Below are positions 1 to 8,597 of a stretch of 64,000 bases of DNA, piece by piece. The stretch is from contig CP003179.1 of NCBI GenBank assembly GCA_000237975.1, positions 248,001-312,000 on the forward strand, in the 5' to 3' direction. A program made the translations under genes and the position numbers. Each line of letters begins with the position of its first letter. Within the stretch, counting starts at the first letter, position 1. The notes below the pieces were generated by a model. That model saw nothing but the letters and a program-made list of their open reading frames with translations. It searched no databases and was not told where the DNA came from. The stretch is from Sulfobacillus acidophilus DSM 10332. Its GTDB lineage: Bacteria; Bacillota; Sulfobacillia; Sulfobacillales; Sulfobacillaceae.

Positions 1-1
1 C

Positions 2-253
2 CCGGACCGGGAACGTGTCTACCGGGTTCCCGGTGTGCCGATCGTGCCGGTGATCGGGGGGCTTTTGTTTTTGGCGTTAGGAATTGGTGCGTTATTGACG
101 CCGGCAACCCCTCATGGCGTGGTGCCCTGGTCCTTGGTGTATGTCGTGACGGTCACGCTTCTCGTGGCGGGATATGTCCGTTATGGCGTACCCAAAATTA
201 AAGCGGCGCGCTCGCGCGCGATGACGGCCCGACAGGAGCCCTGGGGCAAGTAA
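2..253 (+). CDS. C-terminal end of an APC-family amino acid permease (partial)
   Basis: The frame is already open at the window edge. Its first residues read PDRERVYRVPGVPIVPVIGG, which resembles the loop before the last two membrane helices of APC-superfamily amino acid permeases (an R-x-P-G-x-P-x-x-P pattern). Two hydrophobic segments follow (about residues 16-35 and 43-60), then a short basic tail ending in a TAA stop. A GTG lies inside at 35 but is not needed as a start, because the frame continues upstream. The gene ends at a hairpin terminator. The substrate cannot be judged from this fragment, and the family call rests on the short loop motif and the helices. Confidence 0.6.
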   Translation, partial: PDRERVYRVPGVPIVPVIGGLLFLALGIGALLTPATPHGVVPWSLVYVVTVTLLVAGYVRYGVPKIKAARSRAMTARQEPWGK

Positions 254-278
254 TTCGGAATTGCTATTAGAGGTTATT

Positions 279-318
279 GAGGGGGCGCACAGACTTTGGC
301 ATTGGTGCGCTCTTTTTT
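279..318 (+). terminator. Rho-independent terminator after the permease
   Basis: GCGCAC (285-290) pairs with GTGCGC (305-310) and is followed by a T-rich run. It lies between the permease stop codon and the regulator promoter region. Confidence 0.7.
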
Positions 319-350
319 CTCGTCTTGGGCTACGGTATGATAAGGCTACA

Positions 351-365
351 ATTATCCGAAATAAT
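351..365 (+). promoter_or_regulatory. Inverted repeat upstream of the IclR-type regulator gene
   Basis: The sequence ATTATCCGAAATAAT has 5-bp inverted arms (ATTAT/ATAAT) and lies 26 bp before the regulator start. A nearly identical sequence occurs on the other strand at 1212-1223, just after the regulator gene and before the glcF promoter, and AATTATCC recurs at 9864-9871 upstream of the permease. This suggests a shared operator half-site. Regulatory function is inferred only from position and recurrence. Confidence 0.4.
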
Positions 366-391
366 GCAATAAGTTTACGACAATCATCGAG

Positions 392-1195
392 GTGAGCACG
401 GTGGAGCCAGGCGCCATTCCCGAATCGGACGGACAAGTCCGGGTCCAGTCGGTCGAACGGGCATTTCGGTTGCTGGAAAAATTGGTGATGCATACGGAAA
501 TGTCATTGGGACAACTTGCCGAAGCGGCGGGCATGCATAAAAGTACGGCCTACCGTTTGCTGCATACTTTAATGGAACTGGGTTATGTGGAGCAAGACGG
601 TGATCAGGGCAGTTACCGGGTGGGAATTCGGCTCGTCGAAATGGGCGGGTTGGCCACCCGCTCCTGGCCGCTTCATCGGGCGGCTGAACCGGTCATGGAC
701 CGGTTGGCGGAAGCATTAGGCGAGGCCGTCAATTTAGCGGTGGAAGACGGTCTTGACATGGTGTATGTCGCCACGATCGACGCCTATAACCTTTTGCGCA
801 TGCAACTGAATGTGGGGCGGCGGGCACCGCTGCATTGTACGGCGGTGGGCAAAGTCATGTTGGCGTTTCGCCCCGAACTGCTGCGGCGATTGCAAACCGT
901 CCATCCCCAACTGCGCCGGTTTACCCCCCATACGCTGACCGATTGGGCGGCACTCGAGGCCGAGTTGGCTTCGGTGCGGGAGGTGGGGTTTGCCGTCGAC
1001 GATGAAGAGCAGGAAGTGGGGGCACGCTGTGTCGCGGCGCCCATTGTGGACCACCGTAACCGCATTGTGGCGTCTATCGGTATCTCGGCGCCGACGGCGC
1101 GCTTATCGCGGGAACGGGCGATCGAAGTCGGGCCCGACATTATCGAAGCCGCACGTCAAGTGTCTGAACGCTTAGGCTATTTGGGAAAAAAATAA
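392..1195 (+). CDS. IclR-family transcriptional regulator, probable regulator of the glycolate genes
   Basis: The 267-residue protein has the IclR layout: a winged helix-turn-helix (about residues 22-75, with the recognition-helix stretch LAEAAGMHKSTAYRLLHTL) followed by an IclR effector domain (about 85-260) containing a conserved ARCVAAP segment near residue 212. The start is GTG at 392, the first in-frame start before VEPGAIPESD, and its ribosome site is weak. The gene directly precedes the co-directional glycolate operon. Relatives such as IclR and AllR often control glyoxylate metabolism, so control of the downstream genes is the natural inference. The effector is unknown. Family assignment is firm; the target is inferred. 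Confidence 0.88.
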   Translation: MSTVEPGAIPESDGQVRVQSVERAFRLLEKLVMHTEMSLGQLAEAAGMHKSTAYRLLHTLMELGYVEQDGDQGSYRVGIRLVEMGGLATRSWPLHRAAEPVMDRLAEALGEAVNLAVEDGLDMVYVATIDAYNLLRMQLNVGRRAPLHCTAVGKVMLAFRPELLRRLQTVHPQLRRFTPHTLTDWAALEAELASVREVGFAVDDEEQEVGARCVAAPIVDHRNRIVASIGISAPTARLSRERAIEVGPDIIEAARQVSERLGYLGKK

Positions 1196-1237
1196 ACGCG
1201 AAAACACCCCTAATTCGGATAATAGTGAGCAGGATTT

Positions 1238-1266
1238 TTGAGATTCGTGACGAATATCCATATATC
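1238..1266 (+). promoter_or_regulatory. Predicted sigma-A promoter of the glycolate operon
   Basis: TTGAGA (1238-1243) and TATATC (1261-1266) are separated by exactly 17 bp. Inside the spacer is the near-perfect palindrome ATTCGTGACGAAT (1243-1255). Predicted transcription starts near 1273, just before a second palindrome. The gene start chosen for glcF (1310) leaves room for this promoter. Confidence 0.6.
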
Positions 1267-1273
1267 AAAACGC

Positions 1274-1292
1274 TGTTTCACAATGCGAAACA
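1274..1292 (+). promoter_or_regulatory. Palindromic operator candidate at the start of the glycolate transcript
   Basis: TGTTTC-ACAATGC-GAAACA has perfect 6-bp inverted arms around a 7-bp centre and sits at the predicted transcription start, where a bound repressor would block initiation. The adjacent IclR-type protein is the likely ligand (inference). Confidence 0.5.
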
Positions 1293-1309
1293 CCGAAGGG
1301 AGGCCGGCC

Positions 1310-2569
1310 GTGGATACAGGCCAGTGCGTTCATTGTGGATTGTGCCTCTCCGTCTGCCCGACCTACCAAGAAACCGGGCTGGAGGCGGAGTCGCCACGGG
1401 GCCGGGTGTTCTTGCTCGAGCACGTGCGGGAAAACCCCGCGTCACTTAATGCCAGTGCCATGAAAGCCTTAGACGACTGTTTGGATTGTCGGGCGTGTGA
1501 ATCCGTTTGCCCGTCGCACGTGGCCACCGGCCATTTGGTGGAACAATGGCGTGCCGAATCGGCCGTTCGGCTGCAAGAAGAAGGCCCCGAAGCCATGCGG
1601 CTGTTTCGGCGGGTTTCTCGGCCGCTAACCTTCTTTTTGGGGTCGCCGCGCGGCCTTAAATGGTTTCAACGTCTTGCCCGGTTAAGCCAAAAGCCTTTAG
1701 TCGGACGCTGGGTAACCCGGCTGCGTTTTGTCCCGCCGGCGGCCGAGGGGCTAGTGCGCGGTCTTCCGGCCCAAATTCCTCGGACCTTAAGTCGTGTGCG
1801 GCGTCCGCGTAACCATCCGCCTGGGGCGCGTCGTGTCATGCTGTTTGTCGGGTGCATTATGGACACGGTGTATGCCGACACCAATCAACATACCCAGGAC
1901 CTGATCGAAATGGGCGGGGTCGGGGTCGTCATTCCTGAAGAACAACGGTGTTGCGGGGCCTTGCATATGCACGGCGGTGCGCCTGAGGTAACGAAACGGT
2001 GGGCCCAGGAGAATATTGCCGCATTTGAAGCGTCCGGGGCGGAGGCCGTGGTGGTCAACGCCGCCGGGTGTGGAGCGATGTTGAAGGAATATGCCGAACT
2101 TTTTGACCCGGAGGATGCTTGGTACGAGCGAGCCAAGCGGTTTCAGTCGGCCGTGGTGGACGCCACGGTGTTTCTTGCCGACCTGTCCTTGCCGGAAATT
2201 CCGCCGACCGAGCGGGCCGTGACGGTCCATGATCCCTGCCACTTGGCGCATGCGCAAGGCATCCGCCAAGAACCGCGCCGTTTATTGCGACAGGCCGGCT
2301 ATGTGATTCACGAAATGCCGGACTCCGATCGGTGCTGTGGCTCGGCCGGTATTTATAATTTGACCCACCCCGAAATGGCCCAACGTTTACTGGAGCGTAA
2401 AGTCGAGGATATTCCGCGTGATGTCGAGTGGGTGGCGGCCGCTAATCCGGGGTGCTTAATGCATATCCAGTCGGGACTGGCGCAACAACCCCAACTGCCG
2501 CCGGCCGTGCATCCGCTTGATTTGATTTGGCAGGCTTATCATCGTGCAGGTTTGATTACGAACGATTGA
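1310..2569 (+). CDS. glcF: Glycolate oxidase iron-sulfur subunit GlcF
   Basis: This 419-residue protein is the electron-transfer subunit of the membrane-associated glycolate dehydrogenase, passing electrons from the GlcD/GlcE flavoproteins toward quinone. Two ferredoxin-type 4Fe-4S motifs lie at the N-terminus (CVHCGLCLSVCP from residue 6, CLDCRACESVCP near residue 57). Two cysteine-rich CCG domains follow, with CCGALHMHGG near 213 and CCGSAGIYN near 341. I chose GTG 1310 because GAAGGGAGG ends 6 bp upstream. Earlier starts (1238, 1283) would run through the predicted promoter and operator. It is the first gene of the glycolate operon, separated from the flavoprotein subunits by three downstream pathway genes. 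Confidence 0.9.
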   Translation: MDTGQCVHCGLCLSVCPTYQETGLEAESPRGRVFLLEHVRENPASLNASAMKALDDCLDCRACESVCPSHVATGHLVEQWRAESAVRLQEEGPEAMRLFRRVSRPLTFFLGSPRGLKWFQRLARLSQKPLVGRWVTRLRFVPPAAEGLVRGLPAQIPRTLSRVRRPRNHPPGARRVMLFVGCIMDTVYADTNQHTQDLIEMGGVGVVIPEEQRCCGALHMHGGAPEVTKRWAQENIAAFEASGAEAVVVNAAGCGAMLKEYAELFDPEDAWYERAKRFQSAVVDATVFLADLSLPEIPPTERAVTVHDPCHLAHAQGIRQEPRRLLRQAGYVIHEMPDSDRCCGSAGIYNLTHPEMAQRLLERKVEDIPRDVEWVAAANPGCLMHIQSGLAQQPQLPPAVHPLDLIWQAYHRAGLITND

Positions 2570-2609
2570 CCCCCAACCGGGGGAAACCGAAAAAAGGTGG
2601 GAATCATCA

Positions 2610-4358
2610 ATGCCTAAAATGCCGGCCATGGATGCCGTAGTGTCGATTTTAATGGACGAGGGCGTGGATACCGTCTTTGGGATACCAGGCGCCGCGATTT
2701 TACCCCTCTACCAATCATTATCTAAAGTGTCGGATAAAATCCGGTCGGTAACGGCTCGCCATGAGGAAGGGGCTACCCATATGGCTGACGGCTGGGCTCG
2801 TATTACGGGACAAGTCGGGGTCGCCATCGGTACCTCCGGGCCGGCGGGAACCAACATGGTGACGGGTCTCTATACCGCATGGGCGGATTCGATTCCCATG
2901 ATTACGATTACCGGCCAAGTACCGCGATCGCAATTACACCGTGAAGGATTTCAAGCGGTGGACATCGTTAATATCGTAAAGCCGGTGGTGAAGAAAAGTT
3001 TCATCGTGATGGAGCCGGCCCAAATTCCCTGGGTGTTTCGGGAAGCCTTCCGGATTGCCCGGGAAGGGCGGCCGGGTCCGGTGCATATTGATCTGCCGTT
3101 AGATGTGCAAAAAGCCGAGATTCTTTATGATCCGGAGGTGGATCAAGCTCTACCGGTATTTCGGACGCCGCCCAATCCGAACGCAATTCGCCGCGCGGTG
3201 GAGCTCTTGTTGACGGCGGAACGTCCCTTAATATTGGCGGGCGGCGGGGTCATTAATGCCCAAGCGGAGGACCTCTTGGTACAGTTGGCCGAATACTTGC
3301 AAATTCCCGTGTCGCCGACGTTGATGGCTTGGGGGGCTATCCCGGCCGATCACCCGTTGGCGGTGGGCACGGTCGGCATCCAAACGCATACCCGTTCCGC
3401 TAACCGCGTGTTTTTAGAGTCGGATCTGGTCTTGGCGCTCGGCGCTCGCTTTGCGGAACGCCACACCGGGGATTTGGCAGTGTACACCCAAGGCCGGCAG
3501 TTTATTCATGTCGATGTCGATCCCGGCCAAATTGGTCGCATTATCGAACCTCAATTAGGGATTGTGGCAGATGCCCGGTTGGCATTGGACGCGCTTTTGG
3601 CGGAGGCCCGACGGCAGGTTGCGCCACGCACTCCCGGGGCTTGGGTGTCTCGTGTCCAGTGGCTGCGGGAAAGTCATGACCGGGTGATGGACATGGACAC
3701 GGTTCCGATTCACCCGGCGCGAGTGTTTAAGGCGATTAACGAATCCTTTGGACCTGACACCATTTTTACGACCGCGATTGGTCTTTATCAAATTTGGTCA
3801 GGGCAATTTCAACGGGTCTATCGTCCACGGCACTATTTGGTATGCGGGCAAGCCGGCCCCTTAGGGTGGGAAATCCCCGCGGCTTTGGGGGTGAAGCTGG
3901 CCCGGCCGGATCAAGAAGTTGTGGCCGTGGTGGGGGACTATTCGTTTGAATTTCTGGTGGAAGAAATCGCGGTCGGCGTCCAATATCAAGTGCCTTTCGT
4001 CATGGTCATGCTGAATAATGGATACCTCGGTCTGATCCGGCAGCCGTCCAAGTACCAATATCAGATGAACTATGGGGTGGATATCAGCTACGACCATAAC
4101 CAAGGGATGGGGATGGATAATGTGGCGATGGTGGAAGCGATGGGTGGTCGGGGCCGACGCGTGACCCGCCCGGATGAGTTAGAAGACGCGATCCAATGGG
4201 CCCGCCAAGAAGCCCGGAACCACCGGGTACCGGTATTGGTTGAAGTCTTTATTGAACGGGAAGCCGATGCGGCGATGGGCCCGGCGCTGGATCAAATTCG
4301 GGAATTCAGTCCTGTCATCGATCGAGAGCCGGCACTGGCTGCGCCCGGGCAGGGATAG
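2610..4358 (+). CDS. gcl: Glyoxylate carboligase (tartronate-semialdehyde synthase)
   Basis: This 582-residue ThDP enzyme condenses two glyoxylates to tartronate semialdehyde and CO2. It follows Gcl closely: an N-terminal GIPGAAILPLY segment, EGFQAVDIVNIVKPV near 112, CGQAGPLGWEIPAALG near 415, and the ThDP/Mg motif GDYSFEFLVEE...NNGYLGLIRQ near 440-475. An FAD-binding-type middle domain is present, as in acetohydroxyacid synthases. Residue 52, in the motif ARHEEGA, is Glu, whereas E. coli Gcl has the unusual Val51 at the aligned place. Flanking hyi, glxR and garK homologues support the Gcl role, but this residue makes acetolactate-synthase-like side activity worth testing. The ribosome site is AAAAAAGGTGGG before ATG 2610. 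Confidence 0.9.
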   Translation: MPKMPAMDAVVSILMDEGVDTVFGIPGAAILPLYQSLSKVSDKIRSVTARHEEGATHMADGWARITGQVGVAIGTSGPAGTNMVTGLYTAWADSIPMITITGQVPRSQLHREGFQAVDIVNIVKPVVKKSFIVMEPAQIPWVFREAFRIAREGRPGPVHIDLPLDVQKAEILYDPEVDQALPVFRTPPNPNAIRRAVELLLTAERPLILAGGGVINAQAEDLLVQLAEYLQIPVSPTLMAWGAIPADHPLAVGTVGIQTHTRSANRVFLESDLVLALGARFAERHTGDLAVYTQGRQFIHVDVDPGQIGRIIEPQLGIVADARLALDALLAEARRQVAPRTPGAWVSRVQWLRESHDRVMDMDTVPIHPARVFKAINESFGPDTIFTTAIGLYQIWSGQFQRVYRPRHYLVCGQAGPLGWEIPAALGVKLARPDQEVVAVVGDYSFEFLVEEIAVGVQYQVPFVMVMLNNGYLGLIRQPSKYQYQMNYGVDISYDHNQGMGMDNVAMVEAMGGRGRRVTRPDELEDAIQWARQEARNHRVPVLVEVFIEREADAAMGPALDQIREFSPVIDREPALAAPGQG

Positions 4359-4372
4359 GAGGAGCAGGCATC

Positions 4373-5167
4373 ATGCTGAAATTTGCGGCGAACCTCACCA
4401 TGCTTTACGGGGATTCCCCGTTTTTAGAGCGGTTTGACCGCGCCCGGCAATCGGGATTTGACTTTGTCGAATTTTTATTCCCTTACGGCGCGGGGCTATC
4501 GGCGGTCGAAAAGGCGCGACAAGACGCCCAATTAACCATCGTGTTGTTTAATCTGCCGGCCGGCGATTGGGATCAAGGAGAGCGGGGCATTGCCATTTTT
4601 CCCGACCGACGGGCGGAGTTTCGGGAGGGGGTGGCCGAAGCGATTCGGTACGCCAAAGCGCTGGGCGTATCCCAAGTAAATTGTTTGGCCGGGCGGCGCC
4701 CCGAGGATTTGCCGGTTGACGAGGCTTGGGCGGTTTTACGGGAAAACGTCCGTTATGCCGCAGACGCCTTGGAACGAGAAGGGTTGACGCTTCTGATGGA
4801 GCCTATCAACCCGTTTGATGTGCCGGGCTTTTTTATCAACTCGCCGCGCGAGGTGATGCGGTTACGGGAAGAAACCGGCGTGCCGAATCTTCGGCTGCAG
4901 TACGATATCTATCACCAGCAGCGGACCGCCGGGGAGATTCTCGCCACGTTCCATGCCTTTCGTGCGAGCGTCGGACATATTCAAATCGCCGATAATCCGG
5001 GACGACATCAGCCGGGCACGGGAGAACTCCATTACGGACGCATTTTTTCCGCCTTAGACAGCGCCGGGTATTCCGGCTATATCGGGCTCGAATATATTCC
5101 CGACGGGACGACGGAAGAGAGCCTGGAGTGGTGGCGGCAATATCAGGCGGGACAATTTTTGGGCTAA
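4373..5167 (+). CDS. hyi: Hydroxypyruvate isomerase
   Basis: The 264-residue TIM-barrel protein interconverts hydroxypyruvate and tartronate semialdehyde. The N-terminus FAANLTMLYGDSPFLERF and the segment GFDFVEFLFPYG match the Hyi family (relatives of xylose-isomerase-like barrels). The two catalytic/metal glutamates are expected in LLMEPINPFDVPG (about residue 140) and GYIGLEYIP (about 242), and both are present. The length equals the usual 258-265 residues. ATG 4373 is preceded by AGGAGGAGCAGG. It lies 14 bp after gcl and 12 bp before the reductase gene, in the same order as in known glyoxylate operons. Confidence 0.9.
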   Translation: MLKFAANLTMLYGDSPFLERFDRARQSGFDFVEFLFPYGAGLSAVEKARQDAQLTIVLFNLPAGDWDQGERGIAIFPDRRAEFREGVAEAIRYAKALGVSQVNCLAGRRPEDLPVDEAWAVLRENVRYAADALEREGLTLLMEPINPFDVPGFFINSPREVMRLREETGVPNLRLQYDIYHQQRTAGEILATFHAFRASVGHIQIADNPGRHQPGTGELHYGRIFSALDSAGYSGYIGLEYIPDGTTEESLEWWRQYQAGQFLG

Positions 5168-5179
5168 GGAGCGAGAAAG

Positions 5180-6076
5180 ATGGCAGAACACACTTCCAGA
5201 ATCGGATTCATCGGGCTCGGCATTATGGGGGCCCCTATGGCGCTCAATTTAATCCGTGCGGGCTATTCGCTGATTGTGCATAATCGGACGCGGGAAAAAG
5301 AAGCGGCGCTCGTGGCGGAAGGCGCACAAGCGGCCGCGAGTCCCCGGGACGTCGCTCGTCAGGCGGATGTGGTCATTACAATGCTGCCGGACACGCCGGA
5401 TGTGGAAGCGGTGTATTTCGGGCCGGAGGGAATTTTCCAAGCGGTGCGTGCCGAGCATCTATTGATCGATATGTCGACCGTGAGCCCGGCAATTGCCCGC
5501 CGTATTCATGATCAGGCGGTTTTAGCCGGAGCGGAGAGTCTTGACGCTCCCGTGTCGGGAGGGGATGTCGGGGCGCGGGCGGGGACCCTTTCGATTATGG
5601 TGGGAGGTTCGACCGCGGCCTATGAGCGGGCCTATCCCTTGTTTCAGGCCATGGGCAAGAATATTGTCCATTTAGGGGACGCCGGGGCCGGCCAAGTCAC
5701 GAAGGCGTGTAACCAAATCGTGGTCGCCCTGACCATCGAAGCGGTGGGGGAGGCGCTGGTGTTGGCCCAAAAGTCCGGAGTAGACCCCCATCGTGTGCGC
5801 CAAGCCCTCTTAGGCGGCTTTGCCCAAAGCCGCGTATTGGAAGTGCATGGACAACGGGCGCTCGATCACCAGTATGATCCCGGCTTTCGGGTACGCCTGC
5901 ATCGGAAAGATTTGGCCATTGCGTTGAACGCGGCACAAGACTTGGGGGTCTCGACGCCGGTGACGGCACTGGTACACGACATGATGAACAGTCTTTTGGC
6001 CAACGGGCTCGGGGATCGGGACCACTCCATTTTAATCGACGAGTTGGCTCGGCGTGCTAACACCGAAATACGGTAG
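5180..6076 (+). CDS. glxR: 2-hydroxy-3-oxopropionate (tartronate semialdehyde) reductase
   Basis: This 298-residue member of the beta-hydroxyacid dehydrogenase family reduces tartronate semialdehyde to D-glycerate with NAD(P)H. The Rossmann nucleotide site IGFIGLGIMGAPMA occupies residues 8-21. The substrate motif DAPVSGGDVGARAGTLSI is near 120-138, and the catalytic lysine lies in GAGQVTKACNQI near 172. An Arg follows the second beta strand (NRTREKE), which suggests NADPH preference; this is an inference only. ATG 5180 follows AAGGAGCGAG. Its place between hyi and glcE fits the pathway. glxR and garR homologues cannot be told apart from sequence alone. Confidence 0.88.
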   Translation: MAEHTSRIGFIGLGIMGAPMALNLIRAGYSLIVHNRTREKEAALVAEGAQAAASPRDVARQADVVITMLPDTPDVEAVYFGPEGIFQAVRAEHLLIDMSTVSPAIARRIHDQAVLAGAESLDAPVSGGDVGARAGTLSIMVGGSTAAYERAYPLFQAMGKNIVHLGDAGAGQVTKACNQIVVALTIEAVGEALVLAQKSGVDPHRVRQALLGGFAQSRVLEVHGQRALDHQYDPGFRVRLHRKDLAIALNAAQDLGVSTPVTALVHDMMNSLLANGLGDRDHSILIDELARRANTEIR

Positions 6077-6091
6077 CGGAAAGGCGGCGGC

Positions 6092-7144
6092 ATGGTGGCA
6101 TCGACGGAAGCGTTACACGATCGCGAAGATGCGCTGACGGCTCGGTTTGACGAGGCCCGCCGGTTAGGCTACCAAATCCGGGTGGAAGGATTAGGGCACC
6201 GGTTACGGCAAGAGGCGACGGAGCGGCCCGTTCATCCGGTTCGCCTGACCGAATGGAATGCGTTGATTGCGTACCAACCGGCCGATTTGGTCGTCACAGT
6301 GGAGGCCGGGATGACCATTGCCCAACTCAACGCCTATTTGGCACCCAGCGGCCAGTGGGTTCCGTTGACCGTAGCGGACGGGCAAGACGATACCGTCGGG
6401 GGTGCCGTGGCGGCCGGACTGGATGGGGTGTGGCGCGGCGGTTACGGTCCGTTTCGGGACCGCGTACTGGGGATGCGGGTGCTCACCCCGAGGATGGGGG
6501 CCATTCAAGTCGGCGCGCAAGTCGTGAAAAATGTGGCGGGCTATAATTTGCCTCGACTGTTTATGGGCTCCCGCGGCCGCCTGGGCGTGATTACCCAGGT
6601 CACGCTCAAGGTGAGTCCCACGCCGCCCGTGCGTTGGAGCTGGGTATGGGAAGGGACGATTGACCAGTTGATTCAGCAAGCGGATGTCTTGCTTGGATTG
6701 GCCAATCCGTGGGCGTCGATTTTGCTGGTGCAAGAACCCGGGTTGGCCGGCTGGCGCCTCTGGGCCCAATGGCACGGTATTGAAGCGACGGTCGACTACT
6801 TGCGGCAAGCGCTCGGGGAAGGGGCTGCCGAGCTTCCCTGGTGGCGACCGGCCGCGTTGGCTGCACGCGAGGTGACGTTAAAGGGGGCTGTCCCGCGCCG
6901 CGTAATCGGGGATTTGATTCGCGCTTGGGAAGACGGTCCGTTGGCGGTGGAATGGCAGACCGGCAGTTTTTGGGGGGCTTTAACGGCTGGCGGGGCACAT
7001 CGCATCAGGCGTTGGATTCGTGATCGTTCGGGCGGTGTGGAGGTGCTGTCGGGTCCGTCGGATCCTCAAGAGATGCCGGATATCTTGCGGGGGCCCTGGC
7101 AGCGGTTGAAGGTATCCTATGATCCCGATGCCATTTTGGTTTAG
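6092..7144 (+). CDS. glcE: Glycolate oxidase FAD-binding subunit GlcE
   Basis: The 350-residue protein is the smaller flavin-binding partner of GlcD. It has the PCMH-type FAD-binding fold: VTVEAGMTIAQLNAYLAPSG near 70, DDTVGGAVAAGLDG near 100, VVKNVAGYNLPRLFMGSRG near 148, and then LGVITQVTLKV. This segment set is typical of GlcE rather than GlcD. The C-terminal part is divergent and lacks the full oxidase substrate domain, as expected for GlcE. The start ATG 6092 is preceded by GGAAAGGCGGC. It follows glxR by 15 bp and precedes glcD by 12 bp, so translation is probably coupled across the operon. Confidence 0.87.
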   Translation: MVASTEALHDREDALTARFDEARRLGYQIRVEGLGHRLRQEATERPVHPVRLTEWNALIAYQPADLVVTVEAGMTIAQLNAYLAPSGQWVPLTVADGQDDTVGGAVAAGLDGVWRGGYGPFRDRVLGMRVLTPRMGAIQVGAQVVKNVAGYNLPRLFMGSRGRLGVITQVTLKVSPTPPVRWSWVWEGTIDQLIQQADVLLGLANPWASILLVQEPGLAGWRLWAQWHGIEATVDYLRQALGEGAAELPWWRPAALAAREVTLKGAVPRRVIGDLIRAWEDGPLAVEWQTGSFWGALTAGGAHRIRRWIRDRSGGVEVLSGPSDPQEMPDILRGPWQRLKVSYDPDAILV

Positions 7145-7156
7145 GAGGGGGAACGG

Positions 7157-8596
7157 ATGAAGGAACCGGACTGGATCCAAGAATTGAAAGCCGTCGTGGG
7201 CGCGTCTTTTGTTTTGACGGATCCCATGGATCTTTTGCCCTATGCCTGTGACGGCTACACCTTGTCTCAAGAAGTTCCCCGGGCTGTCGTATTGCCCTCC
7301 AAAACGGCCGAAGTACAGGCGGTCGTACGTATTTTGCGACGCGAAGGGATTCCCTTTTTAGCCCGGGGCGCGGGAACCAGCTTGTCGGGGGGAGCCACGC
7401 CGTTGGGTGGGGCGGTGATTATTCATCTCTCACGCATGAACCGGATTTGGGATATCGATCCCGAAAACCGGGTGGTGGTGGTTGAACCGGGAGTGATTAA
7501 CGCCCATATTACCCGGGCGTTGGACAGTTATGGCTATTTTTATGCCCCGGATCCGTCGTCTCAGCAAGCGTGTACCATCGGCGGTAACTTTGCCGAGAAC
7601 TCGGGCGGACCGCATTGCCTCAAATATGGGGTGACGGTGAATCACATCGTGATGGCCGAAGTTGTGACCGTCGACGGCGAGGTTGCCCTATTGGGCAATT
7701 TGGCCGGTGAACCCGAGGGAATTGACTGGTTGGGACTGGTCATCGGATCGGAAGGTACCCTCGTGATTACGACGAAATTGTGGCTGCGCATGACCTTGAA
7801 GCCCGCCGAGAGCGAAACGGTGTTAGCATTGTTTGATGACGTGGCGGAAGCCAGCCAAGCGGTATCGGATATCGTAGCCGCCGGGGTGATTCCGGCCGCT
7901 TTGGAAATGATGGACCGGCTGGCCATCTACGCCGTCGAACGGGGGCCCTATCCTGTCGGATACCCCGACGACGTGGCTGCCGTCCTATTGATTGAAGTGG
8001 ACGGCGAGCGGCATGAGGTCATAGAGACGGCCCGTCGGGTTGCGGAGGTTTTGCAGGCGCATCAAGTCCGGGAGGTCCGGCGGGCCACGAGCGTGGCGGA
8101 ACGGACCCGGTGGTGGGCGAATCGCAAAACCGCTTTTGGTGCCATGGGTTTAATCTCTCCCCAATATTACGTCCAAGACGGCGTGATTCCCCGCAGTCGG
8201 CTACCCGAGGCGCTGGCGCGCATTGAGGCGATTGCCGAACGCTATGCCATCCGGATCGCCAATGTATTTCATGCGGGGGACGGAAATTTGCATCCGTTGC
8301 TCCTTTATGACGGAAAGGATGCGGCCATGGTGGAACGGGTGATGGCGGCGGGCTCGGAAATCTTGGGGGTCTGCGTGGAACTGGGCGGTAGCATAACCGG
8401 CGAGCATGGGGTCGGAATCGAAAAACGCGAAGACATGTTGAAACAATTCGGGCCCGCGGATATTCAAGCGCAAGAAGCCGTCAAAAAGGCGTGGGATCCT
8501 GCCGGATTATTGAATCCGGGCAAATTGCTGCCGACCGCGCCCGTCTGCCACGAAAGCACCATGCCTCCGCAATCGGTCGGCACCGGTCGGAATTAA
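7157..8596 (+). CDS. glcD: Glycolate oxidase catalytic flavoprotein subunit GlcD
   Basis: This 479-residue FAD enzyme oxidises glycolate (and often D-lactate) to glyoxylate. Visible features are the PCMH FAD domain with RGAGTSLSGGATPLGG near 73, the DPSSQQACTIGGNFAENSGG segment near 133, and the C-terminal FAD-oxidase domain with NVFHAGDGNLHP near 372 and the SITGEHGVGIEKR substrate motif near 413. Its length matches GlcD (about 470-500). ATG 7157 has AGGAGGGGG upstream. The complex with GlcE and GlcF would sit at the cytoplasmic face of the membrane and feed electrons to quinone. A D-lactate dehydrogenase role is possible, but the neighbouring gcl/hyi genes favour glycolate. Confidence 0.92.
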   Translation: MKEPDWIQELKAVVGASFVLTDPMDLLPYACDGYTLSQEVPRAVVLPSKTAEVQAVVRILRREGIPFLARGAGTSLSGGATPLGGAVIIHLSRMNRIWDIDPENRVVVVEPGVINAHITRALDSYGYFYAPDPSSQQACTIGGNFAENSGGPHCLKYGVTVNHIVMAEVVTVDGEVALLGNLAGEPEGIDWLGLVIGSEGTLVITTKLWLRMTLKPAESETVLALFDDVAEASQAVSDIVAAGVIPAALEMMDRLAIYAVERGPYPVGYPDDVAAVLLIEVDGERHEVIETARRVAEVLQAHQVREVRRATSVAERTRWWANRKTAFGAMGLISPQYYVQDGVIPRSRLPEALARIEAIAERYAIRIANVFHAGDGNLHPLLLYDGKDAAMVERVMAAGSEILGVCVELGGSITGEHGVGIEKREDMLKQFGPADIQAQEAVKKAWDPAGLLNPGKLLPTAPVCHESTMPPQSVGTGRN

Positions 8597-8597
8597 T

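Noticed and set aside
1238-1309. Longer glcF start with about 24 extra residues
   Set aside because: It would translate through a well-spaced promoter and a palindrome. GTG 1310 has a strong ribosome site and starts just before the first Fe-S motif.
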